Source of the DNA: Pannonibacter carbonis | GTDB lineage: Bacteria; Pseudomonadota; Alphaproteobacteria; Rhizobiales; Stappiaceae | Assembly (NCBI RefSeq): GCF_003012935.1 | Contig: NZ_PUDR01000009.1 | Location: 62,001 to 126,000, forward strand | DNA: 64,000 bases | Direction: 5' to 3' | Shown here: piece by piece, positions 45,125 to 54,707 of the stretch | Layout of the letters: each line of letters begins with the position of its first letter | Numbering within the stretch: the stretch's first letter is position 1 | The notes under the pieces: generated by a model | Seen by the model: the letters and a program-made list of their open reading frames with translations, nothing else | Databases searched by the model: none | Told to the model about the DNA's origin: nothing | Position numbers and translations under genes: made by a program

Positions 45125-46543
45125 GTGTCCGTTTTGCCCGCCGCCCCCGCAAATCTGCTTTGTCCGATCGACGCATCGTCCGTCCTCGTCCGGATCCATC
45201 CGGTAACAGTTGCCAGCCTTCCAGCTGTTCTCGATCAGCTCGGAGCCAATGCGGCCGGTTGGGCCACCATCCAGGGCTACAAGGCTGCGGCTGGCACTCT
45301 TCTCGTTGTCCCGGGACCTGGCGCGAGCCCCGCTGCCGTCCTGTTCGGTGTACCGGAGGAAGGAACGGCAGATCCGATGGCCGGTGGCGCTCTCGCCGGT
45401 CTCCCGGCTGGAGACTACGCCTTTGCAGAAGGGTTTGCTGACGAGGAGCAGGCAGCCGTTGCCTTTGGCCTCAGCGCCTATCGCTTCACCCGCTATCGCT
45501 CGGGCGACCAGAAGGAACAGCCGCGCCTGTACCTTGAAGACGAGGCGGTGCTTACCCGTGTCCGGCGCATCGTGACGGCCGTTGCCTTTGTCCGCGATCT
45601 CGTCAACACGCCAGCCAATGACATGGGGCCGGCTGAGCTTGAGAGTGCGGCGACCGGGCTTTTTGCAGCGCATGGCGGCACCAGCCGCGTCGTGCTCGGC
45701 GATGACCTGCTCTCGCAGAATTTCCCGATGATCCATGCCGTTGGCCGCGCAGCCGACGCCACCCGTGCGCCGCGCCTTATCGACTGCACCTGGGGTGATG
45801 AAGCTCATCCCAAGGTCACACTGGTCGGCAAGGGCGTCGTCTTTGACACAGGCGGTCTCGACATCAAGCCCTCCAGTTCCATGTTGCTGATGAAGAAGGA
45901 TATGGGTGGCTCGGCCAATGTGCTCGGGCTGGCGCATCTGATCATGGATGCAGGGCTCCCCGTCCGCCTGCGCGTGCTGATCCCCGCCGTGGAAAACGCC
46001 ATTTCCGGCGACGCCTTCCGTCCCGGTGACGTGCTGCCGAGCCGCAAGGGCCTGACGGTCGAGATCGGCAACACCGATGCGGAAGGCCGTCTTGTGCTCG
46101 CCGACGCCCTGACCCTGGCCGATGAGGAGGCGCCGGACCTGCTCCTCGATATGGCAACGCTGACCGGCGCCGCCCGTGTTGCGCTCGGGCCGGATCTGCC
46201 GCCTTTCTACACGGCCGATGAGGCCCTGGCGGCAGGCATCGCAGAGCATGCCGAAAAGGTTGCGGATCCGCTGTGGCGCATGCCGCTGTGGCAGCCTTAC
46301 ATGAAGTACCTCGACAGCAAGGTCGCGGACATGAACAACGTTAACCAGTCCGGTGCCGGCTTCGCCGGATCGGTCACGGCAGCGCTGTTCCTGTCCCGCT
46401 TTGTCGAGAACGCCGCTGCTTGGGCCCATTTCGACATCTTTGCCTGGACGCCGATCGAACGGCCCGGCAAGCCGTCCGGAGGCGAGGGGCAGGCCCTGCG
46501 CGCCCTGTTCTCGCTGCTGAGCGAGCGCTATCCGGTCAAATAA
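45125..46543 (+). CDS. M17 leucyl aminopeptidase family protein
   Basis: 472 residues from the GTG at 45125, which has AAGGAGCGTTTCC upstream; the frame is open to 45056. C-terminal zinc peptidase domain: KGVVFDTGGLDIKPSSSM with metal and catalytic lysine residues, KDMGGSANVLGLAHL, and the family signature NTDAEGRLVLAD. The N-terminal domain is shorter and diverged compared with PepA. It hydrolyses N-terminal residues from peptides in the cytoplasm. The NlpC/P60 gene just downstream suggests a role in handling peptides released from the cell wall. Confidence 0.9.
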   Translation: MSVLPAAPANLLCPIDASSVLVRIHPVTVASLPAVLDQLGANAAGWATIQGYKAAAGTLLVVPGPGASPAAVLFGVPEEGTADPMAGGALAGLPAGDYAFAEGFADEEQAAVAFGLSAYRFTRYRSGDQKEQPRLYLEDEAVLTRVRRIVTAVAFVRDLVNTPANDMGPAELESAATGLFAAHGGTSRVVLGDDLLSQNFPMIHAVGRAADATRAPRLIDCTWGDEAHPKVTLVGKGVVFDTGGLDIKPSSSMLLMKKDMGGSANVLGLAHLIMDAGLPVRLRVLIPAVENAISGDAFRPGDVLPSRKGLTVEIGNTDAEGRLVLADALTLADEEAPDLLLDMATLTGAARVALGPDLPPFYTADEALAAGIAEHAEKVADPLWRMPLWQPYMKYLDSKVADMNNVNQSGAGFAGSVTAALFLSRFVENAAAWAHFDIFAWTPIERPGKPSGGEGQALRALFSLLSERYPVK

Positions 46544-46612
46544 TAACGCGGGCGAAACGATTGTGTGGTCTGCTTGCGCTGTCCGATTCTCTTGAGGGAG
46601 CGCGCCAGACCC

Positions 46613-46963
46613 ATGGCGGTGGAGATCCGCGCCTCGCAGGCGCTCAAGCTCTGGCACGACGTCAATCTTTCCCTCGTCCGCGACGAGGAGCAGGATCTGT
46701 CGGCGCGCCAGATCACCATCCTGCTGACCGTCTATCTGGAGCCGCCCCCGCACACGGTGCGGGGGTTGGCTGCCCGCCTTGGCGTCACGAAGCCTGCGAT
46801 CACGCGGGCGCTCGATACGCTGGGTGGCATGCGGCTTCTCTCGCGCAAGCGCGATGAGGCCGACAAGCGCAACGTCATCATCACCCGCACGGTTGAGGGG
46901 GCTCTGTATCTCGACCGTCTGGGCGATCTCGTGGTTGAAAAGGCAAAGTCCCTGCCACGGTGA
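46613..46963 (+). CDS. MarR-family transcriptional regulator
   Basis: 116 residues from ATG 46613. Winged helix: DLSARQITILLTVYL, recognition region VRGLAARLGVTKPAITRALDTL, wing KRDEADKRNVIITRT. The protein is short for the family (often about 140-150), lacking much of the terminal dimerisation helices. It lies between the M17 peptidase and the NlpC/P60 gene (70 and 12 bp), so it probably regulates or is co-expressed with them. A longer frame back to 46565 has no ribosome site. Confidence 0.82.
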   Translation: MAVEIRASQALKLWHDVNLSLVRDEEQDLSARQITILLTVYLEPPPHTVRGLAARLGVTKPAITRALDTLGGMRLLSRKRDEADKRNVIITRTVEGALYLDRLGDLVVEKAKSLPR

Positions 46964-46975
46964 AGGAGACAGGAA

Positions 46976-47854
46976 ATGCCCGCCACCTTTGACCGCCGCC
47001 GTCACCCGGTGCGCGCCGATCTGGCTGCAACAAGTTACCGGGGACGCGTTGAAGCAGAGCGTTTTGCCGATCCCGTCCCCTATCGTGTGACGGCCTCTGC
47101 GACAGCGCTGCGCCGTGATCCCCGCCCGGATTGCGGCATCGATACGGAGGCGTTGTTCGGCGAGGTCTTCGACATCTTCGAGACGACGATGGAAGGCTGG
47201 GCCTGGGGGCAGTTGCGGACCGACGGCTACGTCGGCTGGCTTTCGTCCGATGACATCGCGCCGCTCGACCAGGTGACAACACACTGCGTCCGCGCCTTGC
47301 GCACATTCCGCTACCCCGGACCGGATCTGAAGTTTCCGCCGATCGGATATCTGTCGCTGGGGTCGAAGGTCACCGTTGTCGCACATGCGGAGACGCGGGG
47401 GCTAGCCTATGCGCGCCTCGCCGATGGCTCCTTCGTCGTCGCACGTCATCTGGTCTCCGAAGGTCATGTCGAGGCGGACTGGGTCGCGATTGGGGAAAGC
47501 CTCGTTGGTACCCCTTATCTCTGGGGCGGACGCTCATCCCTCGGGCTCGACTGTTCGGCCCTGGTCCAGCTGTCGGCGGGCTTTGGCGGCCATGCGCTTC
47601 CGCGTGACAGTGACATGCAGGAGGCAGAAGCAGGCACCGCGCTATCCTTCCGCGAGGGGGATCCGCTGCCGGCGGATCTTCGCCGCGGTGATCTGCTGTT
47701 CTGGCGCGGGCACGTCGGCGTGCTGTCCACGCCCGATCTTCTGACCCATGCCAACGGCTTCACCATGACCGTATCGCAGGAGCCGCTCGCCGAAGCCCTC
47801 GTCCGTATCGGCGCAAAAGAGTATGGCGCACTGACGGGCATTCGCCGCCTTTGA
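46976..47854 (+). CDS. NlpC/P60 family cell-wall endopeptidase
   Basis: 292 residues. Two SH3b-like domains occupy about residues 35-165 (LFGEVFDIFETTMEGWAWGQL, then the region YLSLGSKVTVVAHAETRGLA), and the C40 catalytic domain is C-terminal: GTPYLWGGRSSLGLDCSALVQ-type core with catalytic Cys in DCSALVQ, His in GHVGVL and a third polar residue in HAN. There is no signal peptide, so it may be a cytoplasmic gamma-D-Glu-diaminopimelate peptidase involved in recycling of wall peptides, with the M17 peptidase upstream. AAGGAGACAGGAA precedes the ATG. Confidence 0.9.
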   Translation: MPATFDRRRHPVRADLAATSYRGRVEAERFADPVPYRVTASATALRRDPRPDCGIDTEALFGEVFDIFETTMEGWAWGQLRTDGYVGWLSSDDIAPLDQVTTHCVRALRTFRYPGPDLKFPPIGYLSLGSKVTVVAHAETRGLAYARLADGSFVVARHLVSEGHVEADWVAIGESLVGTPYLWGGRSSLGLDCSALVQLSAGFGGHALPRDSDMQEAEAGTALSFREGDPLPADLRRGDLLFWRGHVGVLSTPDLLTHANGFTMTVSQEPLAEALVRIGAKEYGALTGIRRL

Positions 47855-47872
47855 GGCGGCGCCGGGGATGGA

Positions 47873-49072
47873 TCACTCCTCCCCGGCCATCAACCGGATG
47901 CGCTCTCCGCTCGCGCTGGGCACGGGCGTGGCTGCGGCGTCTCGCGCCATTTCCCCGAGGTCCAGATCTTCGATCTTGCGGCCGCGCTTGCCGATCTTTT
48001 CGGTCGAGATCAGGATCTGGTCGATGTCCTTGTTCGCCTGCGCGAAATGCGACTGCAGCTTGCCGACGCGCTCGTTCAGGCGAACGATGTCATCAGTGAG
48101 ATGCCGCACCTCGGCCTGGATCAGATGAGCCTGCTCGCGCATCCGCGCGTCGCGCAGGACCGCCTGAATCACCTGGATCGACAGCATCAAAAGGGACGGC
48201 GAGACGATCACAACCCGCGACCTGTGCGCCTTCTGGATCAGGTCTTCGAAGTTCTCGTTCAGCTCTGCGAAGATGCTTTCCGAGGGGACGAACAGGAAGG
48301 CCGTATCCTGGGTCTCGCCGGGGATCAGATAGCGATCCTTGATGTCGCCGATGTGCTTGGAGAAGTCCCGGCGAAATTGTGTTTGCGCAATCTTCAGGTC
48401 CTCGTCGCTGGCGGCCTGTCGCAGCAGGTTGAAGGCTTCAAGCGGAAACTTTGCGTCGATGGCCAGCGGCGGTGCGCCATTGGGCATATGGACGAGGCAG
48501 TCCGGCCGAGAGCCGCCGGATAGGGTTGCCTGGAAGCTGTAGCCGGAGGGCGGCAACTGATCCTGGATGATCGCTTCCATGCGCGCCTGGCCGAACGCGC
48601 CACGCGTCTGCTTGTTGGACAAGATCGCCTGCAGCTGGCCAACCTGTCCGGACAGGTCGGAGATTGTCCGTTGCGCCCGGTCGATCACCGCCAGCCGCTC
48701 ATGGACTTGCCTGAGACCCTCATGGGTCTGTTTTGTCGTGTCGGCCATCGACAGGCCAAGCTTGTGCCCCATGCCATCCAGCCGCTCGTTGACGGCACGC
48801 ATCATGTCCGACTGCCGGGAACCGAAAACCTCGGCCATCGTCTGCATCCGGCCGGTCATTTCGCCTTGTGCCTTCAGCATCTGCGACAGGTGCGACTCCA
48901 GCTCCTGGATCCGCTCGGCTGCGACTGCCTCGCTGGTCGCGCCCTCCCGGATCTGGCGCAGCGTCTTGAAGGCGACAAGCAGCAGGATGGCCAGCAGCAG
49001 GAGGGCTGCGGTGATGGTGGCTTCCAGCACGCTGACGGGCCGGGTACCAAAGATGAAAAGGGTGTCTTGCAT
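47873..49072 (-). CDS. rmuC: DNA recombination protein RmuC
   Basis: 399 residues from the ATG at 49072, with one N-terminal membrane segment (residues 13-30), a long coiled coil of about 130 residues and the RmuC nuclease-like domain with DCLVHMPNGAPPLAIDAKFPLEAF and SPSLLMLSIQVIQAVLRDARM. It limits DNA inversions at short inverted repeats in E. coli. Convergent with the NlpC/P60 gene and divergent from def (spacing 139 bp). Confidence 0.92.
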   Translation of the reverse strand: MQDTLFIFGTRPVSVLEATITAALLLLAILLLVAFKTLRQIREGATSEAVAAERIQELESHLSQMLKAQGEMTGRMQTMAEVFGSRQSDMMRAVNERLDGMGHKLGLSMADTTKQTHEGLRQVHERLAVIDRAQRTISDLSGQVGQLQAILSNKQTRGAFGQARMEAIIQDQLPPSGYSFQATLSGGSRPDCLVHMPNGAPPLAIDAKFPLEAFNLLRQAASDEDLKIAQTQFRRDFSKHIGDIKDRYLIPGETQDTAFLFVPSESIFAELNENFEDLIQKAHRSRVVIVSPSLLMLSIQVIQAVLRDARMREQAHLIQAEVRHLTDDIVRLNERVGKLQSHFAQANKDIDQILISTEKIGKRGRKIEDLDLGEMARDAAATPVPSASGERIRLMAGEE

Positions 49073-49211
49073 GAAACAAACATAGAACGATTCGGGCGCT
49101 TGTGCAGGCCCGCACGTGCAATCAGCGCCTGGACAGCATTTCCTGCTTTTGTGGCTTCGCCACATAAGGAATGCCGTTGACCGTTGGCGCGGCTTTGCCT
49201 ATCTCGTCTGC

Positions 49212-49730
49212 ATGAGCAAACGCGACATCCTCATCCTCCCTGACCCGGTCCTGCGCCAGGTCTGCAATCCCGTCACAAGCGTGGATGACAGCATCCGGCA
49301 ATTGGCCGACGACATGCTGGAGACCATGTATGCGGCGCCTGGAATTGGCCTTGCCGCTAGCCAGATCGGTGAATTGAAGCGCCTGTTCGTGGTCGATGTG
49401 GCCAAGGAAGATCAGCCGAAGGCGCCGCTTGTCTTCATCAATCCGGAGATCGTCTGGTCTTCGCCTGAGTTGTCCGTCTATCAGGAAGGCTGCCTGTCGA
49501 TCCCCGAATACTATGAAGAAGTCGAGCGCCCGGCCGAGATCAAGGTTCGCTTCCTGGATCGCACCGGCGGGGAGTGCGAGATCCACGCCGACGGACTGCT
49601 GGCAACCTGCATCCAGCATGAGCTCGACCATCTCAATGGCAAGCTCTTCATCGACTATCTGTCGAAGCTCAAGCGGGACCGCGTCGTCAAGAAATTCCAG
49701 AAACAGGCCCGTCTGGCCGAAAAGGCCTGA
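49212..49730 (+). CDS. def: peptide deformylase
   Basis: Removes the N-formyl group from nascent proteins. 172 residues from the ATG at 49212. The three motifs are intact: [17 protein letters not shown] with the cysteine ligand, and QHELDHLNG with the two histidines. It counters Fmt, which is encoded at 55854-56792 rather than next door as in many relatives. The ATG lacks a strong ribosome site (TATCTCGTCTGC). Confidence 0.96.
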   Translation: MSKRDILILPDPVLRQVCNPVTSVDDSIRQLADDMLETMYAAPGIGLAASQIGELKRLFVVDVAKEDQPKAPLVFINPEIVWSSPELSVYQEGCLSIPEYYEEVERPAEIKVRFLDRTGGECEIHADGLLATCIQHELDHLNGKLFIDYLSKLKRDRVVKKFQKQARLAEKA

Positions 49731-49745
49731 TTCCGCGCCCGTGAG

Positions 49746-50420
49746 CTACTGCGGCAGTCCATGCCGGACGGCCGTAAAGGACTTGGTCAGGCCGAAGAAC
49801 TTCTCTTTTTCGATTTCGCCGTCCGGGAACAGATAACGCATCTGGCGCAGGTCGAGCATGCGTGCATCCTCGAGCGAGGCCATGGCCTGGTCCAGGTCTG
49901 CGGCCTTGGGATAGAAGCCCGTCGTCATGGCAAGGTGAATTCGGTAGCGCAGCGGATCCGGCAGCCAGTGCAGGAACGGCGTGCGCGCATGCGGTTCGAC
50001 CGGAAAGGCGAAGCTCGGCGTCTGGATCGCATAGGACGGGGCAACGCGGCGGGCTTCCCGCGCGAAGGCCTTCTTGTTGCTCCAGGAACCGACGTGCTCG
50101 ATCACGGAGTTCGAGAACGCAATATCGTAAGCGTTGTCTGCCACATCTGCGAGGTCACAGGCATTGCCAAGGCGCATGTGGACGTTTTCCATGTCTTCCG
50201 GCAAAGGATCTGTCTCGGGAAACAGGTTGACGCAATCGACAGTGATGTTGGCAAAGTCGAGTTCATTGCGCCAGACGAGCCAGAACCCCCTGACCCCGCC
50301 GATATCGATGATCCGGCAGTGCCCCTTTACACGAATGACGTCGTCAATCATCCGGGCCAGTGACTGGATACGCTTCTTGCGAAAGCTGTTCTGTGCGGAA
50401 ACGGGCGACAGGTCGAGCAC
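49746..50420 (-). CDS. class I SAM-dependent methyltransferase
   Basis: 224 residues from GTG 50418-50420, which has CAGGAG 6 nt upstream; an in-frame TTG at 50459 is less likely. SAM-binding motif I is IIDIGGVRGFWL, motif IV-like part AYDIAFSNSVIEHVGSW, then a region on bilobed substrate binding (TPSFAFPVEPHARTPFLHWLP). This resembles Methyltransf_11 proteins often near polysaccharide genes. Substrate unknown. Convergent with def (15 bp). Confidence 0.8.
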   Translation of the reverse strand: MLDLSPVSAQNSFRKKRIQSLARMIDDVIRVKGHCRIIDIGGVRGFWLVWRNELDFANITVDCVNLFPETDPLPEDMENVHMRLGNACDLADVADNAYDIAFSNSVIEHVGSWSNKKAFAREARRVAPSYAIQTPSFAFPVEPHARTPFLHWLPDPLRYRIHLAMTTGFYPKAADLDQAMASLEDARMLDLRQMRYLFPDGEIEKEKFFGLTKSFTAVRHGLPQ

Positions 50421-50579
50421 GCTGAACTCCTGACAAATCAACGGTCCGCGCCTGGGCAAGTTCCCGCGCGGTCAATGAATGGTGACGGCGCGGTTTGCGT
50501 GACCTTGCCGAATGACCTGTCATATCAGGCCCCGGATAATTCCCGATTAACACACGGTCGATTGTCGGCCTGATCCTTG

Positions 50580-51164
50580 TCAGGCGCGAATGACAAGGAC
50601 ACCGATCAGCAGGGAGAGCAAAAAGTCCAGGGCGACCAGTCCGATACAGACACTGGCCGGCGCGCCGAAGGCAATCCGTGCGAGCCGGTAGCGGAAGTGC
50701 AGCACCGCGCCGACGGTCAGCAGGCTGATCAGGAGCACGCCGCCCTGGTTGAGGAAACCTGCCAGATGCAGGAGCGCCGCCAGCACAAAGGGCAATGCGC
50801 ACAGGATGCTTGTCCAGTTGCGCAGGACAATGAAGCGGACGTAGCCTGTCGATAGCCCGAGCGGTCCAGCGAGCAAGGCAAGGATCAGCGGAAACAGGAT
50901 CCAGTCAAGGCCAAGGGACAGGAACTGTGTAAACCAGAAGACATTCTCGGAGAAAGTTTCAACCGGTATCTGTCCGTCCGACAGAAGGAGCTTCTTTTCC
51001 GACTTTACGTTGATAAAATACAGCGGAAGTAACGGAAGAATGGCAAGGAAGGACCGCCAGAATCCAGACATCGACATGTCGAATGCATTGACCGCCGACG
51101 CATCACCGCGGAACAGGGCCCAGCTTGCTGCCAGTGCTGTCTTCAGCTCGCCGGGCCGGAACAT
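50580..51164 (-). CDS. small integral membrane protein, Yip1-like
   Basis: 194 residues with five hydrophobic segments, from about residues 36-52, 80-98, 117-137, 140-158 and 170-192, and a GPLGLSTGYVRFIVLRNW loop. This looks like the Yip1/YIPF-like membrane domain seen in alphaproteobacteria; function unknown. ATG at 51164, 3 bp after dapE on the same strand, so co-transcribed with dapE. Confidence 0.65.
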   Translation of the reverse strand: MFRPGELKTALAASWALFRGDASAVNAFDMSMSGFWRSFLAILPLLPLYFINVKSEKKLLLSDGQIPVETFSENVFWFTQFLSLGLDWILFPLILALLAGPLGLSTGYVRFIVLRNWTSILCALPFVLAALLHLAGFLNQGGVLLISLLTVGAVLHFRYRLARIAFGAPASVCIGLVALDFLLSLLIGVLVIRA

Positions 51165-51167
51165 CGA

Positions 51168-52346
51168 TTACTCCGCAGCTGCAGGGAAATAGGCGTCGAG
51201 AAACCGACGGTAGATCGCAGCCAGCTTGTCGAGGTCTTCCATGGCAACACACTCGTTGATCTTGTGCATTGTCTGGCCGACAAGGCCGAACTCGACCACT
51301 GGGCAATAGTCCTTGATGAAGCGGGCATCCGAGGTGCCGCCACCCGTCGACAGTTCGGGCCTGCGACCGGTTTCTGCCTCGACTGCGTCGGACAGGCGGC
51401 CGATAAGGGTGTCGTCGCGCGTCAGGAAGGACTCGCTGGCGTCGCGCTTGAATTCCAGAGTGTATTCAAGATCTTGCGGTGCGCATGCCTGCAGTGTTGC
51501 GGTGACCTTGTCCTTCAGGCTGGCCAGAGTCCACTCGTCGTTGTAGCGGATGTTGAACCGCCCCTCGGCGCGCGCCGGGATCACGTTGAAGGCGGGGTTG
51601 CCGACTTCGATGTTGACGATCTCGAGGTTGGACGGCTCGAACCGTTCGTTGCCCTGATCAAGCGTCAGGTTTTCGAGGGCCGAAAGCAGGGTCAGCAGTC
51701 CCGGGATCGGGTTGCGCGCCAGATGCGGGTAGGCGACATGGCCTTGCGTTCCGGTCACAGTGACGACGCCGGAGAGCGAGCCGCGCCGGCCGATCTTGAT
51801 GGCATCACCCAGGGCAGCCGGGTTCGTCGGCTCGCCGACGATGCAGGCATCGAATTGATAACCTTGAGCTTTTGCCCATTCGAGGAGCTTGACCGTGCCA
51901 TTGACGGCGGGTCCTTCCTCATCGCCGGTGATGAGGAACGAGATCGTGCCGCCGAACTCTAGTCCACGCTCTTCCAGAAACGCCAGCGCTGCGGCGGCAA
52001 AGGAGGCGATGCCGCCCTTCATGTCAACGGCGCCGCGCCCGTAAAGAACCCCGCCCTCGATGGTGCCGTCAAACGGACCGTGACGCCAGGCGGTCAGGTC
52101 GCCGGGGGGGACGACATCGGTGTGACCGGCAAAGACGAAATGCGGCTTGCCGCTGCCGATGGTGGCGAAGAGGTTCTCGATGTCCGGCGTGCCGGTGTCG
52201 GAAAAGGTCACGCGGATAACCGCGAAGCCAGCGGATTGTAGTGTCTTTTCAAGGGCTTGCAATGCCCCGCCCTCGGCAGGTGTGACGGACGGGCAGCGCA
52301 GCAGGTCGCGGGCGATGGTGACGGCGGAGGAGAAGGGCTGGGTCAT
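51168..52346 (-). CDS. dapE: succinyl-diaminopimelate desuccinylase
   Basis: Hydrolyses N-succinyl-LL-diaminopimelate to LL-diaminopimelate in lysine and peptidoglycan synthesis. 392 residues of family M20. Metal ligands are in GHTDVVPPGD, GRGAVDMKGG, TGDEEGPAVNG and near the C-terminus STGGGTSDARF. It works after DapD, encoded at 57707-58558 on the same strand. The succinylase branch of the pathway is thus present in full at these steps. Confidence 0.95.
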   Translation of the reverse strand: MTQPFSSAVTIARDLLRCPSVTPAEGGALQALEKTLQSAGFAVIRVTFSDTGTPDIENLFATIGSGKPHFVFAGHTDVVPPGDLTAWRHGPFDGTIEGGVLYGRGAVDMKGGIASFAAAALAFLEERGLEFGGTISFLITGDEEGPAVNGTVKLLEWAKAQGYQFDACIVGEPTNPAALGDAIKIGRRGSLSGVVTVTGTQGHVAYPHLARNPIPGLLTLLSALENLTLDQGNERFEPSNLEIVNIEVGNPAFNVIPARAEGRFNIRYNDEWTLASLKDKVTATLQACAPQDLEYTLEFKRDASESFLTRDDTLIGRLSDAVEAETGRRPELSTGGGTSDARFIKDYCPVVEFGLVGQTMHKINECVAMEDLDKLAAIYRRFLDAYFPAAAE

Positions 52347-52402
52347 GATGCTTTTGTCTGTAGCCCCGTCAAAGGCCTGGCGTCAATCGGTGAGCCGGGT
52401 GC

Positions 52403-52828
52403 CTAGCTGCGGCGGTAGTAGCTGTTGGTCATCGGGCCGTAGCGATTTGGCCCCGCGTTGCCTGGAAAAAAGCCGAGCGCGAAAATCCCGAGGATGTTGA
52501 TCACGGGCACGAAGGCAAGCAGCGCCAGCAATCCCGGCAGGCCAAGATCCTGCAGGCGCTTGATGACCAGCGCCAGCTCGACGGCCGTTACGATCAGAAA
52601 GAGCAACGGGAACAGAGGGTTGGAGCTGAGGAAATCAGCCACCTGAAGTGCTGCCATGTCCGTTTCAGGCGGCAGCGACTTGACCCACATGTTGGCGGCA
52701 ATGGCTATGACGATCCATAAAAGGACCAGCGCCAGCCAGTAAGGCTTGCGGCCCAGCCGGCCGATCGGGCTGAGGAACAGCCAGAAAAAGCCGGGGGCCG
52801 TGTTGGCCGGGGGAAGATCATGCTGCAT
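52403..52828 (-). CDS. DUF805 membrane protein
   Basis: 141 residues from the ATG at 52828 (an in-frame TTG at 52876 would add 16). Family pattern: FLSPIGRLGRKPYW at the start, three to four transmembrane helices, and VIKRLQDLGLPGLLALL with the RLQDLG motif of DUF805. Inner membrane; function unknown. Same strand as dapE, 57 bp upstream of it. Confidence 0.82.
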   Translation of the reverse strand: MQHDLPPANTAPGFFWLFLSPIGRLGRKPYWLALVLLWIVIAIAANMWVKSLPPETDMAALQVADFLSSNPLFPLLFLIVTAVELALVIKRLQDLGLPGLLALLAFVPVINILGIFALGFFPGNAGPNRYGPMTNSYYRRS

Positions 52829-53012
52829 CTGGAAACCGGTCTGTTCGGAACGCGTCTTCCCCGCAGGTAGTGCCAACCGGTCGGCGGATCAAGCAGAAGC
52901 GTCGGAGAGGCGCAAAAAGAGGCCTTCAGCGTACTGGAAACTACGGTTGGCCTTGCGACAAATTCAGGTCAATCTGGGAGAAAACAACGACCCTTCCGGA
53001 GAAAACGCAGCC

Positions 53013-53906
53013 ATGCAGATCGAGGACACCGCGCCCGCTTCTTCCACACCCCCTTCCGCCCCTCCGGCACCTGTGACACGGCCCGATCCGGTGGTGATGG
53101 TGATCGAGATGGAGGACATCGTCGACGCACTGGCGGAGGGCCTGCGCGACTTCCGCAGGGCCCCGCAATACGGCCTGTTTTTCGGAGCGATCTATGCGCT
53201 CGGCGGGTTGTTCATCATCCTGACCGCCTCCGCGCTGCAGATGAGCTATCTCAGCTATCCGCTCGCCGCCGGTTTTGCGCTGGTCGGGCCTTTCATTGCC
53301 TGCGGCCTCTATGAGGTCAGCCGCCGGATCGAGAGCAACCAGCCGCTCAGCTGGTCAGCAGTCCTTGGGGTGATCTGGGCGCAGCGGGGCAAGGAAATCG
53401 CCTGGATGGCGTTTGTGGTGCTGTTCGTGATGATCATGTGGATGTACCAGGTGCGCCTGCTGCTTGCGCTGTTCCTCGGCTTCCAGTCCTTTGCCACATT
53501 CGGCGAGTTTGTCGAGACCGTGATCTCGACGCCCGAGGGGCTGATGTTCCTGGCGATCGGCCATGTGGTCGGGGCGTTGCTGTCGGTGGTGCTGTTCTCG
53601 CTGACGGTGATCTCGTTCCCGCTGCTGATGGATCAGGACCGGGATTTCATCACGGCGATGATAACCAGTGTCCGGGCGGTGGTGGCCTCCCCGGTGCCGA
53701 TGATTGGCTGGGCGCTGGTTGTGACCGTGACGCTGATCATCTCGATGGTGCCGGCCTTCGTCGGCCTGATCATCACCTTGCCTGTGCTGGGGCATACGAC
53801 CTGGCACATCTACCGCAGCTGCGTGCTGCCGGCTCCGCCGGTCGAGGCGGATCAGCCGTCCGAGCCCTCGTCGTCATCGTCGTCCACGTCGATTGCATCT
53901 GCCTGA
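53013..53906 (+). CDS. DUF2189 membrane protein
   Basis: 297 residues from the ATG at 53013. A proline-rich N-terminal stretch ([16 protein letters not shown]) precedes the DUF2189 domain with [19 protein letters not shown] and about six transmembrane helices; [20 protein letters not shown] is typical. Function unknown. It ends in a serine run ([12 protein letters not shown]), and its last 55 bp overlap the 3' end of the convergent truA. Confidence 0.83.
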   Translation: MQIEDTAPASSTPPSAPPAPVTRPDPVVMVIEMEDIVDALAEGLRDFRRAPQYGLFFGAIYALGGLFIILTASALQMSYLSYPLAAGFALVGPFIACGLYEVSRRIESNQPLSWSAVLGVIWAQRGKEIAWMAFVVLFVMIMWMYQVRLLLALFLGFQSFATFGEFVETVISTPEGLMFLAIGHVVGALLSVVLFSLTVISFPLLMDQDRDFITAMITSVRAVVASPVPMIGWALVVTVTLIISMVPAFVGLIITLPVLGHTTWHIYRSCVLPAPPVEADQPSEPSSSSSSTSIASA

Positions 53907-54703
53907 CCGTTCCCGCGCGCTGCCGCGAGCCAGGCGGCGCGCGAGGCCAGGTCCACCTCGGCCGGCCGGTAGTCCACCCGCGTCAGATAGAGCCCGTCGG
54001 GCGGGGCAACCGGACCGCAGGCCTTGCGGTCGCGCGCGGCAAGCGCGGCGCGGACGTCATCGGCGGTCCAGCGGCCTTCGCCGACGAGCTTGAGCGTGCC
54101 GACCATCGAGCGGACCTGATTGTGCAGGAATGACCGCGACGCGCATTCGGCAATGACCTCGTCGCCCTCGCGGCGCACGGTAAAGACCTCCAGCGTCTTC
54201 TCGGGGCTTTTCGCCTGGCAGCGGGTGTGGCGGAAGGTCGTGAAGTCGTGGTGGCCGATAAAGATCTGCGCGGCCTCATGCATCGCGGCGGCATCGAGGT
54301 CCGGCTTCACGTGCCAGACCAGCCCGCGCTCGAAGGTGACCGGGGGAACCCGGTTGAGGATGCGATAGCGATAGGCGCGGCGGATGGCGGAGAACCTTGC
54401 GTCGAAGCCGTCATGCATCTTTTCGCAAGACATGACCGCCACCGCATCCGGCAGGCAGTAGAAATTGACCGCGCCCATCACGGTCTCGGTCGGCCAGTCG
54501 CGGCTGAGGTCGACATGCGCCACCTGCCCGGTGGCATGCACGCCCGTGTCGGTTCGGCCGGCGCCGCCGATGGTGATGTCCTCGCCGCAGAAGGATTTCA
54601 CCGCGCGCTCGAGCACGGCCTGGACGGACGGCCCGTTGGCCTGCCGCTGCCAGCCGACAAAGGGGCGGCCGTCATATTCGATGGTCAGCTTGTAACGCGG
54701 CAT
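53852..54703 (-). CDS. truA: tRNA pseudouridine synthase A
   Basis: Forms pseudouridine at positions 38-40 of tRNAs. 283 residues from the ATG at 54703; the frame is open to 54919 but that is the GNAT gene region. Catalytic aspartate in GRTDTGVHA; further blocks are [12 protein letters not shown] and [13 protein letters not shown]. An acidic C-terminal tail ([12 protein letters not shown]) is an addition and is encoded opposite the serine-rich end of the DUF2189 gene. Only 4 bp separate it from the upstream GNAT gene. Confidence 0.95.
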   Translation of the reverse strand: MPRYKLTIEYDGRPFVGWQRQANGPSVQAVLERAVKSFCGEDITIGGAGRTDTGVHATGQVAHVDLSRDWPTETVMGAVNFYCLPDAVAVMSCEKMHDGFDARFSAIRRAYRYRILNRVPPVTFERGLVWHVKPDLDAAAMHEAAQIFIGHHDFTTFRHTRCQAKSPEKTLEVFTVRREGDEVIAECASRSFLHNQVRSMVGTLKLVGEGRWTADDVRAALAARDRKACGPVAPPDGLYLTRVDYRPAEVDLASRAAWLAAARGNGQADAIDVDDDDDEGSDG

Positions 54704-54707
54704 TGCC

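Noticed and set aside
45035-47386. Long antisense open frame (783 codons) over the M17, MarR and NlpC genes
   Set aside because: It spans three clearly recognisable genes on the other strand and shows the typical GC-shadow composition (many Arg, His, Gly).
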